Source of the DNA: Ignavibacteriota bacterium
GTDB taxonomy: Bacteria > Bacteroidota > Ignavibacteria > UBA10030 > UBA6906
Direction: 5' to 3'
Assembly (NCBI GenBank): GCA_016218065.1
Contig: JACRFA010000038.1
Coordinates: 1 to 34,965 of the forward strand
DNA length: 34,965 bases
The notes below the pieces were generated by a model that saw only the letters and a list, made by a program, of their open reading frames with translations, had not been told where the DNA came from and did no database searches. This document shows positions 17,377-25,922 of this stretch, piece after piece (position 1 is the first letter of the stretch; the number at the start of each line of letters is the position of its first letter). Both the position numbers and the translations under genes were made by a program.

Positions 17377-17391
17377 CTAATTGGAGGTGAA

Positions 17392-17469
17392 ATGGAGAAT
17401 AGCAACGCGTTGCCAATATCTGGTGTCGTGAGGGGCTGGGTCACGCTGCGCTCCGATACTGAAATGTAG
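17392..17469 (+). other. Possible 25-residue ORF upstream of hoxH
   Basis: The ATG at 17392 directly follows a strong TTGGAGGTGAA and reads MENSNALPISGVVRGW, VTLRSDTEM to TAG. hoxH starts 27 bases later and has only a weak ribosome binding site. It may be a leader peptide, or the original hoxH ribosome binding site displaced by rearrangement. It is not recognised. Confidence 0.3.
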
Positions 17470-17496
17470 CTTAACTGTGAATTGATCAAGAAAGAA

Positions 17497-18924
17497 ATGT
17501 CCAACGTAATCACAATCGAACCCGTCACCCGCATTGAGGGTCACGCAAAGATCACAATTCAGCTGGATGAGAAGGGCGAAGTGCGGGACGCTCGGTTTCA
17601 CGTCAACGAATTCCGCGGCTTTGAAAAATTCTGTGAAGGCCGCCTGATGTGGGAGATGCCCGGCATTACGTCGCGCATCTGCGGCATTTGTCCCGCAAGT
17701 CACCTCGTGACGTCGGCGAAAGCCGGCGACGATATTCTCGCTATCGGCATTCCAGAAACAGCCGAGAAACTTCGCCGCTTGATGACTCTCGGCCAGTGGG
17801 TGCAGTCGCATGCATTGAGCTTCTTCCATCTCTCGTCGCCCGATTTTCTGCTCGGCTTCGACTCCGAACCTGCGAAACGGAATGTGTTCGGGCTGATGGA
17901 AGAACACAAGGATTTTATCCGGCGTGGAATTCGTTTGCGGAAGTTCGGACAGGAAATCATCGAGCTGCTCGGCGGAAGAAGAATTCACACGCCCTGGGCG
18001 GTTGCAGGCGGTGTACGCGAACCGTTCGATGAGGAGAGGAAAGCGAGACTCCTCGCCTGGATTCCTGAGGCGAAAGAAACCGCCCGCATGGCGCTGGATG
18101 TGTTGAAGAAGATTCACGAGCAGTACGCGCATGACATTCCGAATTATGGCAACTTCCGTTCGTTGTACGTGGGACTCGTGAGCGACGACGGCGGGCTGGA
18201 GTATTACGGCGGCGCACTGCGCGTGCGCGACGGCGACGGCAATACGATTGCCGACAAGATCGATCCACGCAAGTACTACGAACATTTCGGCGAACGATCG
18301 GAGTCCTGGTCGTACCTGAAATTCCCTTACTACAAGAAGCTCGACTACAGCCGCGGCATGTACCGCGTCGGCCCGCTCGCGCGTATCAACATCTGCGATT
18401 ATATCGAGACGCCGCTTGCCGAAGCCGAGCGCAGGATCTTCAAAGCCATCGCAGGCGACGTGGAAGTGATGAACAACTCGTTCTACTATCACTACGCTCG
18501 GCTGATCGAGATTCTGTTTGCCGTCGAGAAGATCGAGATGCTGCTGAACGATCCGATCATTCTGGGCGAGAATGTGCGCGCCAAGGCGATGATCAACAAG
18601 AGAGAAGGCGTCGGGGTGTGTGAAGCGCCGCGCGGCGTTCTCTTCCATCACTATTGGGTTGATAGCGACGGCGTTATCAAGAAAGTGAACATGCTGATCG
18701 CGACGGCCCAGAACAATCTCGCGCGGAACAGAACAGTCCGCCAGCTCGCGATCCAGTATCTCGATGGAAAGAAACTGACGGACGGCATGCTCAACCGCAT
18801 CGAAGCGGGGATTCGTTGCTACGATCCGTGTCTCTCCTGCTCAACGCATGCCGTCGGACAGATGCCGCTGCACGTGCAGCTCGTGGACGCGGCGAACAAT
18901 GTTGTGGATGAATTCACACGATGA
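17497..18924 (+). CDS. hoxH: NiFe hydrogenase large subunit HoxH
   Basis: A 475-residue catalytic subunit holding the NiFe(CN)2CO centre. The N-terminal pair is C62 and C65 ([11 protein letters not shown]). The C-terminal pair is C445 and C448 (DPCLSCSTH). H451 precedes a 24-residue tail ([10 protein letters not shown]... DEFTR) that should be cut off by the maturation protease encoded next. The [16 protein letters not shown] start is typical. ATG 17497 is preferred over TTG 17482. The sequence belongs with group 3d (HoxH) enzymes. It overlaps hoxW by ATGA. Predicted cytoplasmic, producing or consuming H2 with NAD(H). Confidence 0.95.
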   Translation: MSNVITIEPVTRIEGHAKITIQLDEKGEVRDARFHVNEFRGFEKFCEGRLMWEMPGITSRICGICPASHLVTSAKAGDDILAIGIPETAEKLRRLMTLGQWVQSHALSFFHLSSPDFLLGFDSEPAKRNVFGLMEEHKDFIRRGIRLRKFGQEIIELLGGRRIHTPWAVAGGVREPFDEERKARLLAWIPEAKETARMALDVLKKIHEQYAHDIPNYGNFRSLYVGLVSDDGGLEYYGGALRVRDGDGNTIADKIDPRKYYEHFGERSESWSYLKFPYYKKLDYSRGMYRVGPLARINICDYIETPLAEAERRIFKAIAGDVEVMNNSFYYHYARLIEILFAVEKIEMLLNDPIILGENVRAKAMINKREGVGVCEAPRGVLFHHYWVDSDGVIKKVNMLIATAQNNLARNRTVRQLAIQYLDGKKLTDGMLNRIEAGIRCYDPCLSCSTHAVGQMPLHVQLVDAANNVVDEFTR

Positions 18925-19433
18925 CCAGAACACTCGTCATAGGATTCGGCAATACCTTGCGGGGTGACGACGGCGCGGGACAACTCGCTGCGGCCCGGAT
19001 CGCTGAACTCCACCCGGACCTTACCTGCTTCTCGCTGGTCGAGCTTACTCCCGAACTCGCCGACACAATGTCGGTGTACGACAGAGTGGTGTTCATCGAT
19101 GCGAGTGTCGGCATAGAGACTCTGCGCTGGCACGTTCTCCGGCCAAGTGTTGAGAGGACGCAGCCACGCTCGCACGCACTCACGCCCGGTGATCTCCTCC
19201 AGCTCACGATCGAGCTGTTCAATTCCGCGCCACAGCAGGTGGAACTCGTTGAGATTCCGGCATCGCAATTCGGTTTTTGCGAGGAAATGTCGATTCACAC
19301 CAGAAGTATGATCGAGAATTTTGTCGGTCTGTTCGGAGAGACGATGGACTTGCACGCCGGCGATGTGGCGTACCTCGTATCGGCGCACGTGTCGGATAGT
19401 TCGCAGTCAGTCATTCCATCGACTGCCAATTAG
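18921..19433 (+). CDS. hoxW: Hydrogenase maturation endopeptidase HoxW
   Basis: A 170-residue M52-family protease that removes the HoxH C-terminal tail after nickel insertion. Nickel-sensing residues of the family are visible: the acidic residue of [10 protein letters not shown] (about 12-21), the aspartate of VFIDASVG, and the histidine of SHALTPGD. Length is close to HoxW/HybD (about 160). It starts inside the end of hoxH (ATGA overlap). Its TAG stop shares bases with the TAA stop of the opposing gene (TTAG at 19430-19433). Confidence 0.92.
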   Translation: MTRTLVIGFGNTLRGDDGAGQLAAARIAELHPDLTCFSLVELTPELADTMSVYDRVVFIDASVGIETLRWHVLRPSVERTQPRSHALTPGDLLQLTIELFNSAPQQVELVEIPASQFGFCEEMSIHTRSMIENFVGLFGETMDLHAGDVAYLVSAHVSDSSQSVIPSTAN

Positions 19434-19720
19434 CACGCGCCTCGTTCAACCACCACTTCGCACGGCGATGCCGGCATCACCTCAATCGTTCCCGCTTGCG
19501 CGAACGGCTGCATGAACCGCTCGACGCTGCTCTTGTCGTTTGCCTCCAGAATCAGGAACAGCATGTGCCGACCATCCGCAACAGCCTCAGAGCGAACGTT
19601 GACACCGAACTTCTCTGCGTTTTCTTTTGAAAGATGCATCAGCAGCATCGACGCCATCGTGCTATCCTGCGCGGGGCATCGTTCCGCCGGATGCATGTGT
19701 TTGACAACGTATAGCGGCAT
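19430..19720 (-). CDS. Conserved small protein, dimeric alpha-beta-barrel type
   Basis: A 96-residue protein starting MPLYVVKHMHPAERCPAQD, preceded by GGAGGAGGGG, which fixes the ATG at 19720 (an upstream frame would add MLEEEEGF). It contains HLSKENAEKFGVNV, a beta strand MLFLILEAND, and a C-terminal [17 protein letters not shown] with paired cysteines. The fold pattern (two beta-alpha-beta repeats) resembles small ferredoxin-like/DUF3303-type proteins. Function is unknown. It is transcribed toward hoxW and overlaps its stop. Confidence 0.7.
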   Translation of the reverse strand: MPLYVVKHMHPAERCPAQDSTMASMLLMHLSKENAEKFGVNVRSEAVADGRHMLFLILEANDKSSVERFMQPFAQAGTIEVMPASPCEVVVERGAC

Positions 19721-19867
19721 GAACCCCTCCTCCTCTTCCAACATTGAACATTAAAAATTGATCGTTGATAATTGACTATTGTTGACTCAATGGCTCAATC
19801 CGACAACCCACAGACCCGTTACTCCAACACTCCATTACTCCACTGCTCCTCTCACCTCGCTTGGATC

Positions 19868-21028
19868 TCAGTATCTCGCCACGTCCGGATCAACGCGAAT
19901 TGCCCATTGATCAATCCCGCCCACGAGGTTCTTCACTTTCTTGAATCCTATCTGCTTCAGAAAGCCAACCGCCCTCGCGCTTCGCGGACCATGATGGCAA
20001 TGCACGACGATCTCCTTTGCCGAGTCAAGCTCGTTAACGCGCTGCGGCAGATCGTTCAACGGAATCAAATAGCCATGCATGTTGGCGATCTGATATTCAT
20101 GCGGCTCTCGCACATCGAGGACAAAGACATCATCGCCGCGATCCAGCTTTGCCTTCAGTTCTTCGACAGTGATCTCGTCCTCACGCGCCTCGCCGTTCGT
20201 CGGCTGCGGAGTGATGCCGCAGAATGCTTCATAGTCAATCAGATGATCGATCGTCGGATGCTCTCCACAAATAGGGCAGTTGGGATTCTTGCGCAGCTTC
20301 AACTCGCGGAACTGCATCGTGAGCGCATCAAGCAACAGCAGTCTGCCGATGAGCGGAGCGCCGATGCCGAGCAGCAGCTTGATCGTCTCGGTCGCCTGAA
20401 TTGTTCCGATGATGCCGGGCAAAACGCCAAGCACGCCGCCTTCGGCGCAACTCGGTACAAGTCCGGGCGGAGGCGGTTCGGCGTACAGGCATCGATAGCA
20501 TGGACCACGCTCCGCGTAAAAGACGGAAGCCTGACCTTCAAACCGGAAAATGCTGCCATAGACATTCGGCTTCTTGAGCAACACGCAGGCGTCGTTCACA
20601 AGATAGCGCGTCGGAAAGTTGTCCGTGCCATCGACGATAACATCGTAGTTCTTGAAAATATCCAGCGCGTTCTCGGATGTCAGTTGCGCTTGAACTGTCT
20701 CAACGTTCACGTGGGGATTGATGCCGTTGATTCGTTCCTTCGCCGATTCGAGCTTCGATCTTCCGACATCATTTGTCGAATGAAGAATCTGGCGTTGCAG
20801 ATTCGAATCATCGACCACATCAAAGTCCACAATGCCGATGTTGCCGATACCGGCGGCCGCGAGATAGAGAGCAAGCGGCGATCCTAATCCGCCGGCGCCG
20901 ATCAACAGGACGCTCGCCTGCTTGAGTTTCTTCTGTCCATCCAACCCAACTTCAGGCATGATCAGATGACGCCCGTATCGCCTCAGCTCTTCGCGGCTCA
21001 ATTGAGTTTCAGGACGAATCTCGATCAC
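19868..21028 (-). CDS. moeZ: MoeZ-type E1 activating enzyme with C-terminal rhodanese domain
   Basis: 386 residues. The N-terminal ThiF/MoeB adenylyltransferase (about 1-265) has the nucleotide loop GAGGLGSPLA, the DxDxVDxSNLQRQ motif, zinc cysteines (CYRCL and CPICG) and PSCAEGGVLG. The rhodanese domain (about 285-386) has active-loop C344 in CHHGPRS. It should adenylate the carrier C-terminal glycine and transfer sulfur to make a thiocarboxylate. It starts at GTG 21028, overlapping the carrier stop (GTGA). Its ribosome binding site GGAGG (21039-21035) lies inside the two glycine codons of the carrier. MoeZ rather than plain MoeB because of the fused rhodanese and the operon. Confidence 0.92.
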   Translation of the reverse strand: MIEIRPETQLSREELRRYGRHLIMPEVGLDGQKKLKQASVLLIGAGGLGSPLALYLAAAGIGNIGIVDFDVVDDSNLQRQILHSTNDVGRSKLESAKERINGINPHVNVETVQAQLTSENALDIFKNYDVIVDGTDNFPTRYLVNDACVLLKKPNVYGSIFRFEGQASVFYAERGPCYRCLYAEPPPPGLVPSCAEGGVLGVLPGIIGTIQATETIKLLLGIGAPLIGRLLLLDALTMQFRELKLRKNPNCPICGEHPTIDHLIDYEAFCGITPQPTNGEAREDEITVEELKAKLDRGDDVFVLDVREPHEYQIANMHGYLIPLNDLPQRVNELDSAKEIVVHCHHGPRSARAVGFLKQIGFKKVKNLVGGIDQWAIRVDPDVARY

Positions 21029-21306
21029 GCAGAACCTCCTGCAATCGATGGTATGATGCTGACCGTATCATGTTCACGAAGCACGGTGTTTTCTTTCTGT
21101 AAATATCTGATGTCTTCATCGTTCACATACACATTCACAAACGCCCGCAGCTTGCCGTCATCAGTATAGAGGTGTTTGCGCAGCGCATCGTAGTGTGTTG
21201 TGAGATGATGCAGCGCTTCCCCGACAGTGTTGCCCTCGGTGAGCACGGACGCTTGCTTGTCCGTGTAAGCACGCAGCGGAGTAGGAATCAGTATCTTCGT
21301 CGTCAT
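21025..21306 (-). CDS. cysO: CysO/ThiS-like sulfur carrier protein ending GGSA
   Basis: A 93-residue ubiquitin-fold carrier. Pattern: KILIPTPLRAYTDKQASVLTEG, then FVNVYVNDEDIRYLQKENTVL and DTVSIIPSIAGGSA. MoaD/ThiS/CysO carriers end in a free Gly-Gly; here two extra residues (S92, A93) follow G90-G91, so trimming is needed before activation. The JAMM protease encoded 27 bases upstream is the obvious candidate. Tails of this kind are known for QbsE-type carriers (GGCF). Role: deliver sulfide as thiocarboxylate to CysM. MoaD or ThiS function is less likely given cysM and the JAMM gene. Confidence 0.88.
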   Translation of the reverse strand: MTTKILIPTPLRAYTDKQASVLTEGNTVGEALHHLTTHYDALRKHLYTDDGKLRAFVNVYVNDEDIRYLQKENTVLREHDTVSIIPSIAGGSA

Positions 21307-21333
21307 TGTTTCTTCCTTCTGGTTCTTTGCCGC

Positions 21334-21771
21334 TTATGAAGCGATGGTTGCTTCGTGCGCAGCGATTGTTTCTTCATCAAACCCCGATCGATCATGCCTC
21401 AACAACCACGAGCGTGCCGCGCACGGCACTCCCTTCTCCACAGACACGATCAGATACGAAAACCAGGGCAACGCATGATCGAGATCGAACTGCGACGGCA
21501 CTGCCGGATGATCGGGATGAGAATGATACAGACCCAGAATCTGCACGCATTCTTTCGCAGCAAACTCCTCGGCGCGCTTGTAGTCATCCGGCCCGATCAG
21601 GTAGCGTCGCGTTCGCTCGTCGTCTTTCGTGTTCTGCAGTCCCACCACGTCGCATACAATCCGCGCCCCATTGATATCCGTGCCCAGTATGATGCCGCAA
21701 CATTCTTCAGGATATGTCTGCATCGCGTGAAGTTTGGCCTTATGCAAAGCAGTATGGTTCAGTTGAATCAT
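21334..21771 (-). CDS. mec: JAMM/Mov34 metalloprotease, Mec-like
   Basis: A 145-residue zinc isopeptidase/peptidase. The full JAMM signature is present: glutamate in YPEECCG (E22/E23) and H83-S-H85-x7-S93-x2-D96 (HSHPDHPAVPSQFD). In M. tuberculosis Mec releases cysteine from the CysO-cysteine adduct; in the Qbs system the homologue trims the carrier tail. Here it may do both, since the carrier ends GGSA. It starts one base after the cysM stop (TGA C ATG), so translation is coupled. Confidence 0.92.
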   Translation of the reverse strand: MIQLNHTALHKAKLHAMQTYPEECCGIILGTDINGARIVCDVVGLQNTKDDERTRRYLIGPDDYKRAEEFAAKECVQILGLYHSHPDHPAVPSQFDLDHALPWFSYLIVSVEKGVPCAARSWLLRHDRSGFDEETIAAHEATIAS

Positions 21772-21772
21772 G

Positions 21773-22708
21773 TCAGTTCTCCCACACGGAATCGTTCAAA
21801 TACTTCTCGCCCCCATCGGGGAAAATAGCAACTATCGACCCTTCATTCAAATCGCGAGCGACTGCCAGCGCCGCGGCAAGCGCTGCCCCCGATGAATTGC
21901 CGACAAGCAGGCCCTCTTCCCGCGCGAGACGTTTCGTCATTTCATACGCGTCTTCGGTAGAAACGTCGATGTTCGCGTCGGCGAGCTTGCTGTCGTAAAT
22001 GCCAGGCACGAGCGCTGTGCCGAGATGCTTCAGCCCTTCCAATCCATGCAGCGGCGAGTCGGGTTGAACGGAGATGCACTGAATGCCCGCGTTCAATTCC
22101 TTCAGTCTGCGGGCGACGCCGACGAACGTTCCCGTCGTGCCGAGTCCGGCGACAACGTGCGTGATCGCCCCGTCGGTCTGCCCGAAAATTTCCGGTGCCG
22201 TCGTTTTGTAGTGCGCCTGCCAGTTTGCAGGATTGTTGTATTGGTCGGGATAGAAGTAGCGTTCGGGATTCTTCTTCACGAGTCCGCGAACAAAGCGTTG
22301 CGCGCCATCGGTTCCTTCCAGCGGATCTGTGTAGATCACGTCTGCGCCGTAGGCTGCGAGCATCCGCTTGCGCTCGATGCCTGCGTTTGCCGGCACCGCC
22401 AGTTGCACGCGATATCCGAGCACAGCCCCGATCATCGCGTACGCGATGCCGGTGTTGCCGCTCGTTGCATCGAGAATGATTTTGTCTTTCGTCAGCGCGC
22501 CGCTTCGTTCTCCCTCACGAATCATGTTCAATGCGGCGCGATCCTTCACCGATCCGCCCGGGTTAAACCACTCGGCCTTCGCGTAGATCCTCACACCGGA
22601 GCGAACACTCCCTTTCACAATATTCTCCAGTCTGATCAGCGGCGTCTTTCCGATGAAGGAGAGAATTCGGTCATTCGTCGCAATGGACTTTGCTACTGCT
22701 CGCATCAT
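21773..22708 (-). CDS. cysM: Cysteine synthase CysM, carrier-dependent type
   Basis: A 311-residue PLP enzyme of fold type II. K55 in NPGGSVKDR is the Schiff-base lysine. TSGNTG (82-87), GLGTTGTFVG and the C-terminal LVGNSSGAA/IFPDGGEKYLND are standard. In mycobacteria CysM uses O-phosphoserine and CysO-thiocarboxylate; that preference is inferred here from the operon, not from residues I can prove. It is first gene of the four-gene operon. ATG codons at 22708 and 22705 are both possible starts. Upstream 574 bases separate it from divergent mutS. Confidence 0.92.
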   Translation of the reverse strand: MMRAVAKSIATNDRILSFIGKTPLIRLENIVKGSVRSGVRIYAKAEWFNPGGSVKDRAALNMIREGERSGALTKDKIILDATSGNTGIAYAMIGAVLGYRVQLAVPANAGIERKRMLAAYGADVIYTDPLEGTDGAQRFVRGLVKKNPERYFYPDQYNNPANWQAHYKTTAPEIFGQTDGAITHVVAGLGTTGTFVGVARRLKELNAGIQCISVQPDSPLHGLEGLKHLGTALVPGIYDSKLADANIDVSTEDAYEMTKRLAREEGLLVGNSSGAALAAALAVARDLNEGSIVAIFPDGGEKYLNDSVWEN

Positions 22709-23282
22709 AATAACTCAATGAACAGATTTGGTTTCGAAACTGGATGACAATTGAAAATGATGAAGGCTGCTGATGAACGTTCTCGTTCAACAACAGCAAC
22801 AACAGATGCAGCGGAGGGAAAGCGACATAAGGAGGCAATCCGGGCGAACTGCGGCGGGGCCGAAGGGCGGTATGTTGTTGGATCGTGGCATACAAAGAAC
22901 AATCTACGGTATTCAACGACACACTCACCGTTCAAGTTCCCAGCGCCAGAAATCCGATTTTGAAAAGGACGTTGCCTGCTACGTTCACCTGGACACGCCG
23001 GAGGCGTGTCCCTACTGGCAAAATCGAGAGAAAGAACTCTGCCGGGACCAGTCTGCCAGCTGGCAGACAGGGGCGACGGTCTTTGCTCCGAAGTAGTCCG
23101 CTCCGCTTCGCGGCATGATGCGTCGTCTTGACGGGGAACACCCGTCGGAAGCCCCCCAAAAAAAATACTGATGAAGCTCAGGGCTTGAAGCTCAACGCTC
23201 GCGTTGATTTTCGGAGTGATTTTCGGTTAATTGCGTTTGCTTACTTTAGTCCGTTCCACATTTCTTTTGGCCGTCGCCGCTC
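22709..23282. other. Divergent intergenic region between cysM and mutS
   Basis: Must carry promoters for both genes, but no consensus was convincing. It contains a perfect hairpin GGACACGCC-GGA-GGCGTGTCC (22991-23011) and the dispersed repeat listed separately. No supported coding frame. Confidence 0.6.
23036..23165 (+). repeat. Dispersed palindromic repeat, copy 1
   Basis: About 130 bases running from CTGCCGGG through GGCGACGGTCTTTGC, GCTCCGCTTCGCGGCATG, and GACGGGGAACACCCGTCGG to CCCCAAAAA. It matches the complement of 27826-27923 over most of its length, but has an extra piece of about 26 bases containing the perfect palindrome GTCTGCCAGCTGGCAGAC (23051-23068). Confidence 0.65.
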
Positions 23283-25922
23283 ATGTCAACTCCCCTGATG
23301 AAGCAATACGCGCAAGTGAAGGCGAAGTATCCCGACACGATACTTCTCTTTCGCATGGGGGATTTTTACGAGACGTTCGAGGACGACGCCAAGACTACGT
23401 CGAAGGTGCTTGGCATTACCCTCACCAGACGCGGCAACGGCGCGGCAGGCGACATTCCGCTCGCGGGCTTTCCTTATCACGCGCTCGACGCGTATTTGCC
23501 AAAACTGCTGAAGGCCGGCTATCGCGTCGCGGTGTGCGAGCAACTCGAGGATCCGAAGTTCGCCAAAGGGATCGTCAAGCGCGACGTGATTGAAGTCGTG
23601 ACGCCCGGCGTCGCGTTCTCCGACAAAGTTCTCAATCAGAAACAGAACAACTATCTCGCCGCAGCGGCGTTGCCCTCCGCGCTTGCGACTGCAACCGATA
23701 CTGTTGGACTCGCGTTCGTCGATGCATCGACGGCGGAGTTCAACGTCACGGAACTGCCGCTCAAACAGCTCGCCGAACAGATCGCGGCCATCGGGCCTGC
23801 GGAGCTGCTCGTTCAGAAGCGCGACCTCGCGACGCTTCAACAACTTTTGAAGGACGCCTACAGGGGACTCTACACCAAGATCGAAGACTGGGTCTTCACG
23901 TTCGACTACGCCTACGAGCAACTCATCTCACAATTCAATACACAGTCACTGAAGGGATATGGCGTCGAAGAGATGAGGCTCGGCGTAACCGCTGCCGGCG
24001 CGGTGATGAACTATTTGCAGGAGACGCAGAAATCCAACCTTCTTCACATCAAGAAGGTCACGCGCTTCGATGTTGGCGACTATATTATTCTCGATCCGTC
24101 AACGAAGCGAAATCTCGAAATCACGTCCTCCATCGCCGGCAACGATGAGGGAACGCTTTTCTCCGTGCTCGACAAAACCGAGACGCCGATGGGCGGACGC
24201 ATGCTAAAGCGGTGGATCAATCAGCCTTTGAACAAGCTTGACGCGATCAGACAGCGGCTGGCTGCTGTCGATGAACTGGTGCGGCAAAGAGAGGTCAGAG
24301 GTCAGACGTCGGAGGTTTTGTCAAGAATCGGCGACCTGGAGCGTCTGAACACGAAGATCTGTACCGGACGAGCGACGCCGCGCGATGTTATTGCACTGAA
24401 GTTCATCCTTCTCGAAATCGCGAATCTCAAGTCGCACACATCAACTCTCACATCCGACACGCTCGCGACAATTCACGCACGACTTCAGCCGCTCCCCGAC
24501 ATCATCACACTCATCGAAACGGCTATCGAGCCTGACCCCCCGATGGCGCTCGCCGACGGCGGCGTGATCAAGAAGGGATTCAACGCCGAGCTTGATGAGC
24601 TGCGTTCACTTGCGCTCAGCGGAAAAACCTGGATCGCCGAGATGCAAAAATCCGAGCGCGAGCGAACAGGCATCCCGTCGCTCAAAGTCGGGTTCAATAA
24701 CGTGTTCGGCTACTACATCGAAATCACCAACACACACAAGCAGAAAGCGCCCGCCGACTACATTCGCAAGCAAACGATGACGAACGCGGAGCGCTACATT
24801 ACGCCCGAGTTGAAAGAGTACGAGGACAAGATTCTGCATGCCGAAGAAAAGATGCTGGCGCTCGAAACGCAGCTCTTCAACGAACTTCGTCTGCGCATTG
24901 CCGAGCATGCCACTGCCATTCAAACCGACGCGCATCTGATTGCCGCGCTCGATTGCTTCCTGTCGCTGGCAACGACCGCCGCCGAGAGCAACTACGCCTG
25001 CCCCGAGGTGAACGACTCCAGCACGTTAGAGATCGTCGATGGCCGGCATCCGGTGATTGAGCAACTGCTGCCGCCCGGCGACAAGTACACGCCCAATAAC
25101 GTCATGCTCGATACCGAATCGAATCAGATTTTGATCATCACCGGCCCGAACATGAGCGGCAAGTCGAGCTACCTGCGCATGGCCGGTTTGATTGTGCTGC
25201 TCGCACAGATCGGCAGCTTTGTTCCGGCGAAGAAAGCGGTCGTCGGGCTTGTGGACAAGATTTATACGCGCGTCGGGGCGAGCGATAACATCGCGTCGGG
25301 CGAAAGCACGTTCCTCGTCGAGATGCACGAGGCGGCGCACATTGTCAACACGGCAACGAAACGCAGTTTGATTTTGCTGGATGAGGTCGGGCGCGGCACG
25401 AGCACGTTCGATGGCATCAGCATCGCGTGGTCGCTTACGGAATACTTACACGAACGCGTCGGCGCACGGACGTTGTTTGCGACGCATTATCATGAGTTGA
25501 ACGAGCTTGCCGATTGTTTTTCGCGCATCAAGAACTACAAGGTCGAGGTCCGCGAGTACGGCGACAAAGTGATCTTCCTTCACAAAGTCACGCCCGGCTT
25601 CGCCGATCATTCATACGGCATTCAGGTTGCGCAGATGGCGGGGCTGCCGGAGGAGGTGACGGAGCGGGCAAAACGCATCTTGAAGAATCTGGAGGGATCG
25701 GAGTTGACGGTGCACGGAGAAATCGTGGAGAAACCGGGAGCGGGAGAAGCGGAGAAGAAAAGGCGCAAAGGCCGGGTTGCGCCGGAGATGCAGATGACGT
25801 TGTTCGAAATGCGCGATGACGCGCTCCGCTCGGAGTTGCAGAAGATCGACGTGGAGAAAATGACGCCGTTGGAAGCGTTGCAGAAGTTGGCGGAACTGAA
25901 AAGTAGAATGACAAACGGCTAA
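23283..25922 (+). CDS. mutS: DNA mismatch repair protein MutS
   Basis: An 879-residue mismatch-recognition ATPase. The mismatch-wedge F28-Y29-E30 lies in RMGDFYETF. The clamp/lever region includes NVFGYYIEITNTHK. The ATPase domain has Walker A GPNMSGKS (621-628), LVEMHEAAHIV, Walker B LLDEVGRGTSTFDG (about 698-711) and ATHYHEL. The C-terminus ends in the usual MTPLEALQKLAELK helix motif. Length is normal for MutS1. MutL is not in the window. Its TAA stop overlaps the TAG stop of the opposing toxin gene (CTAA, 25919-25922). Confidence 0.96.
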   Translation: MSTPLMKQYAQVKAKYPDTILLFRMGDFYETFEDDAKTTSKVLGITLTRRGNGAAGDIPLAGFPYHALDAYLPKLLKAGYRVAVCEQLEDPKFAKGIVKRDVIEVVTPGVAFSDKVLNQKQNNYLAAAALPSALATATDTVGLAFVDASTAEFNVTELPLKQLAEQIAAIGPAELLVQKRDLATLQQLLKDAYRGLYTKIEDWVFTFDYAYEQLISQFNTQSLKGYGVEEMRLGVTAAGAVMNYLQETQKSNLLHIKKVTRFDVGDYIILDPSTKRNLEITSSIAGNDEGTLFSVLDKTETPMGGRMLKRWINQPLNKLDAIRQRLAAVDELVRQREVRGQTSEVLSRIGDLERLNTKICTGRATPRDVIALKFILLEIANLKSHTSTLTSDTLATIHARLQPLPDIITLIETAIEPDPPMALADGGVIKKGFNAELDELRSLALSGKTWIAEMQKSERERTGIPSLKVGFNNVFGYYIEITNTHKQKAPADYIRKQTMTNAERYITPELKEYEDKILHAEEKMLALETQLFNELRLRIAEHATAIQTDAHLIAALDCFLSLATTAAESNYACPEVNDSSTLEIVDGRHPVIEQLLPPGDKYTPNNVMLDTESNQILIITGPNMSGKSSYLRMAGLIVLLAQIGSFVPAKKAVVGLVDKIYTRVGASDNIASGESTFLVEMHEAAHIVNTATKRSLILLDEVGRGTSTFDGISIAWSLTEYLHERVGARTLFATHYHELNELADCFSRIKNYKVEVREYGDKVIFLHKVTPGFADHSYGIQVAQMAGLPEEVTERAKRILKNLEGSELTVHGEIVEKPGAGEAEKKRRKGRVAPEMQMTLFEMRDDALRSELQKIDVEKMTPLEALQKLAELKSRMTNG

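Noticed and set aside
19772-20887. 371-codon plus-strand frame opposite the moeZ-like gene
   Set aside because: The minus strand encodes a complete E1-rhodanese with all motifs; the plus frame has no recognisable features.
22773-23096. Plus-strand frame with a poly-Gln start between cysM and mutS
   Set aside because: Low-complexity CAACAG tract and repeat sequence; no ribosome binding site and no homologue-like pattern.
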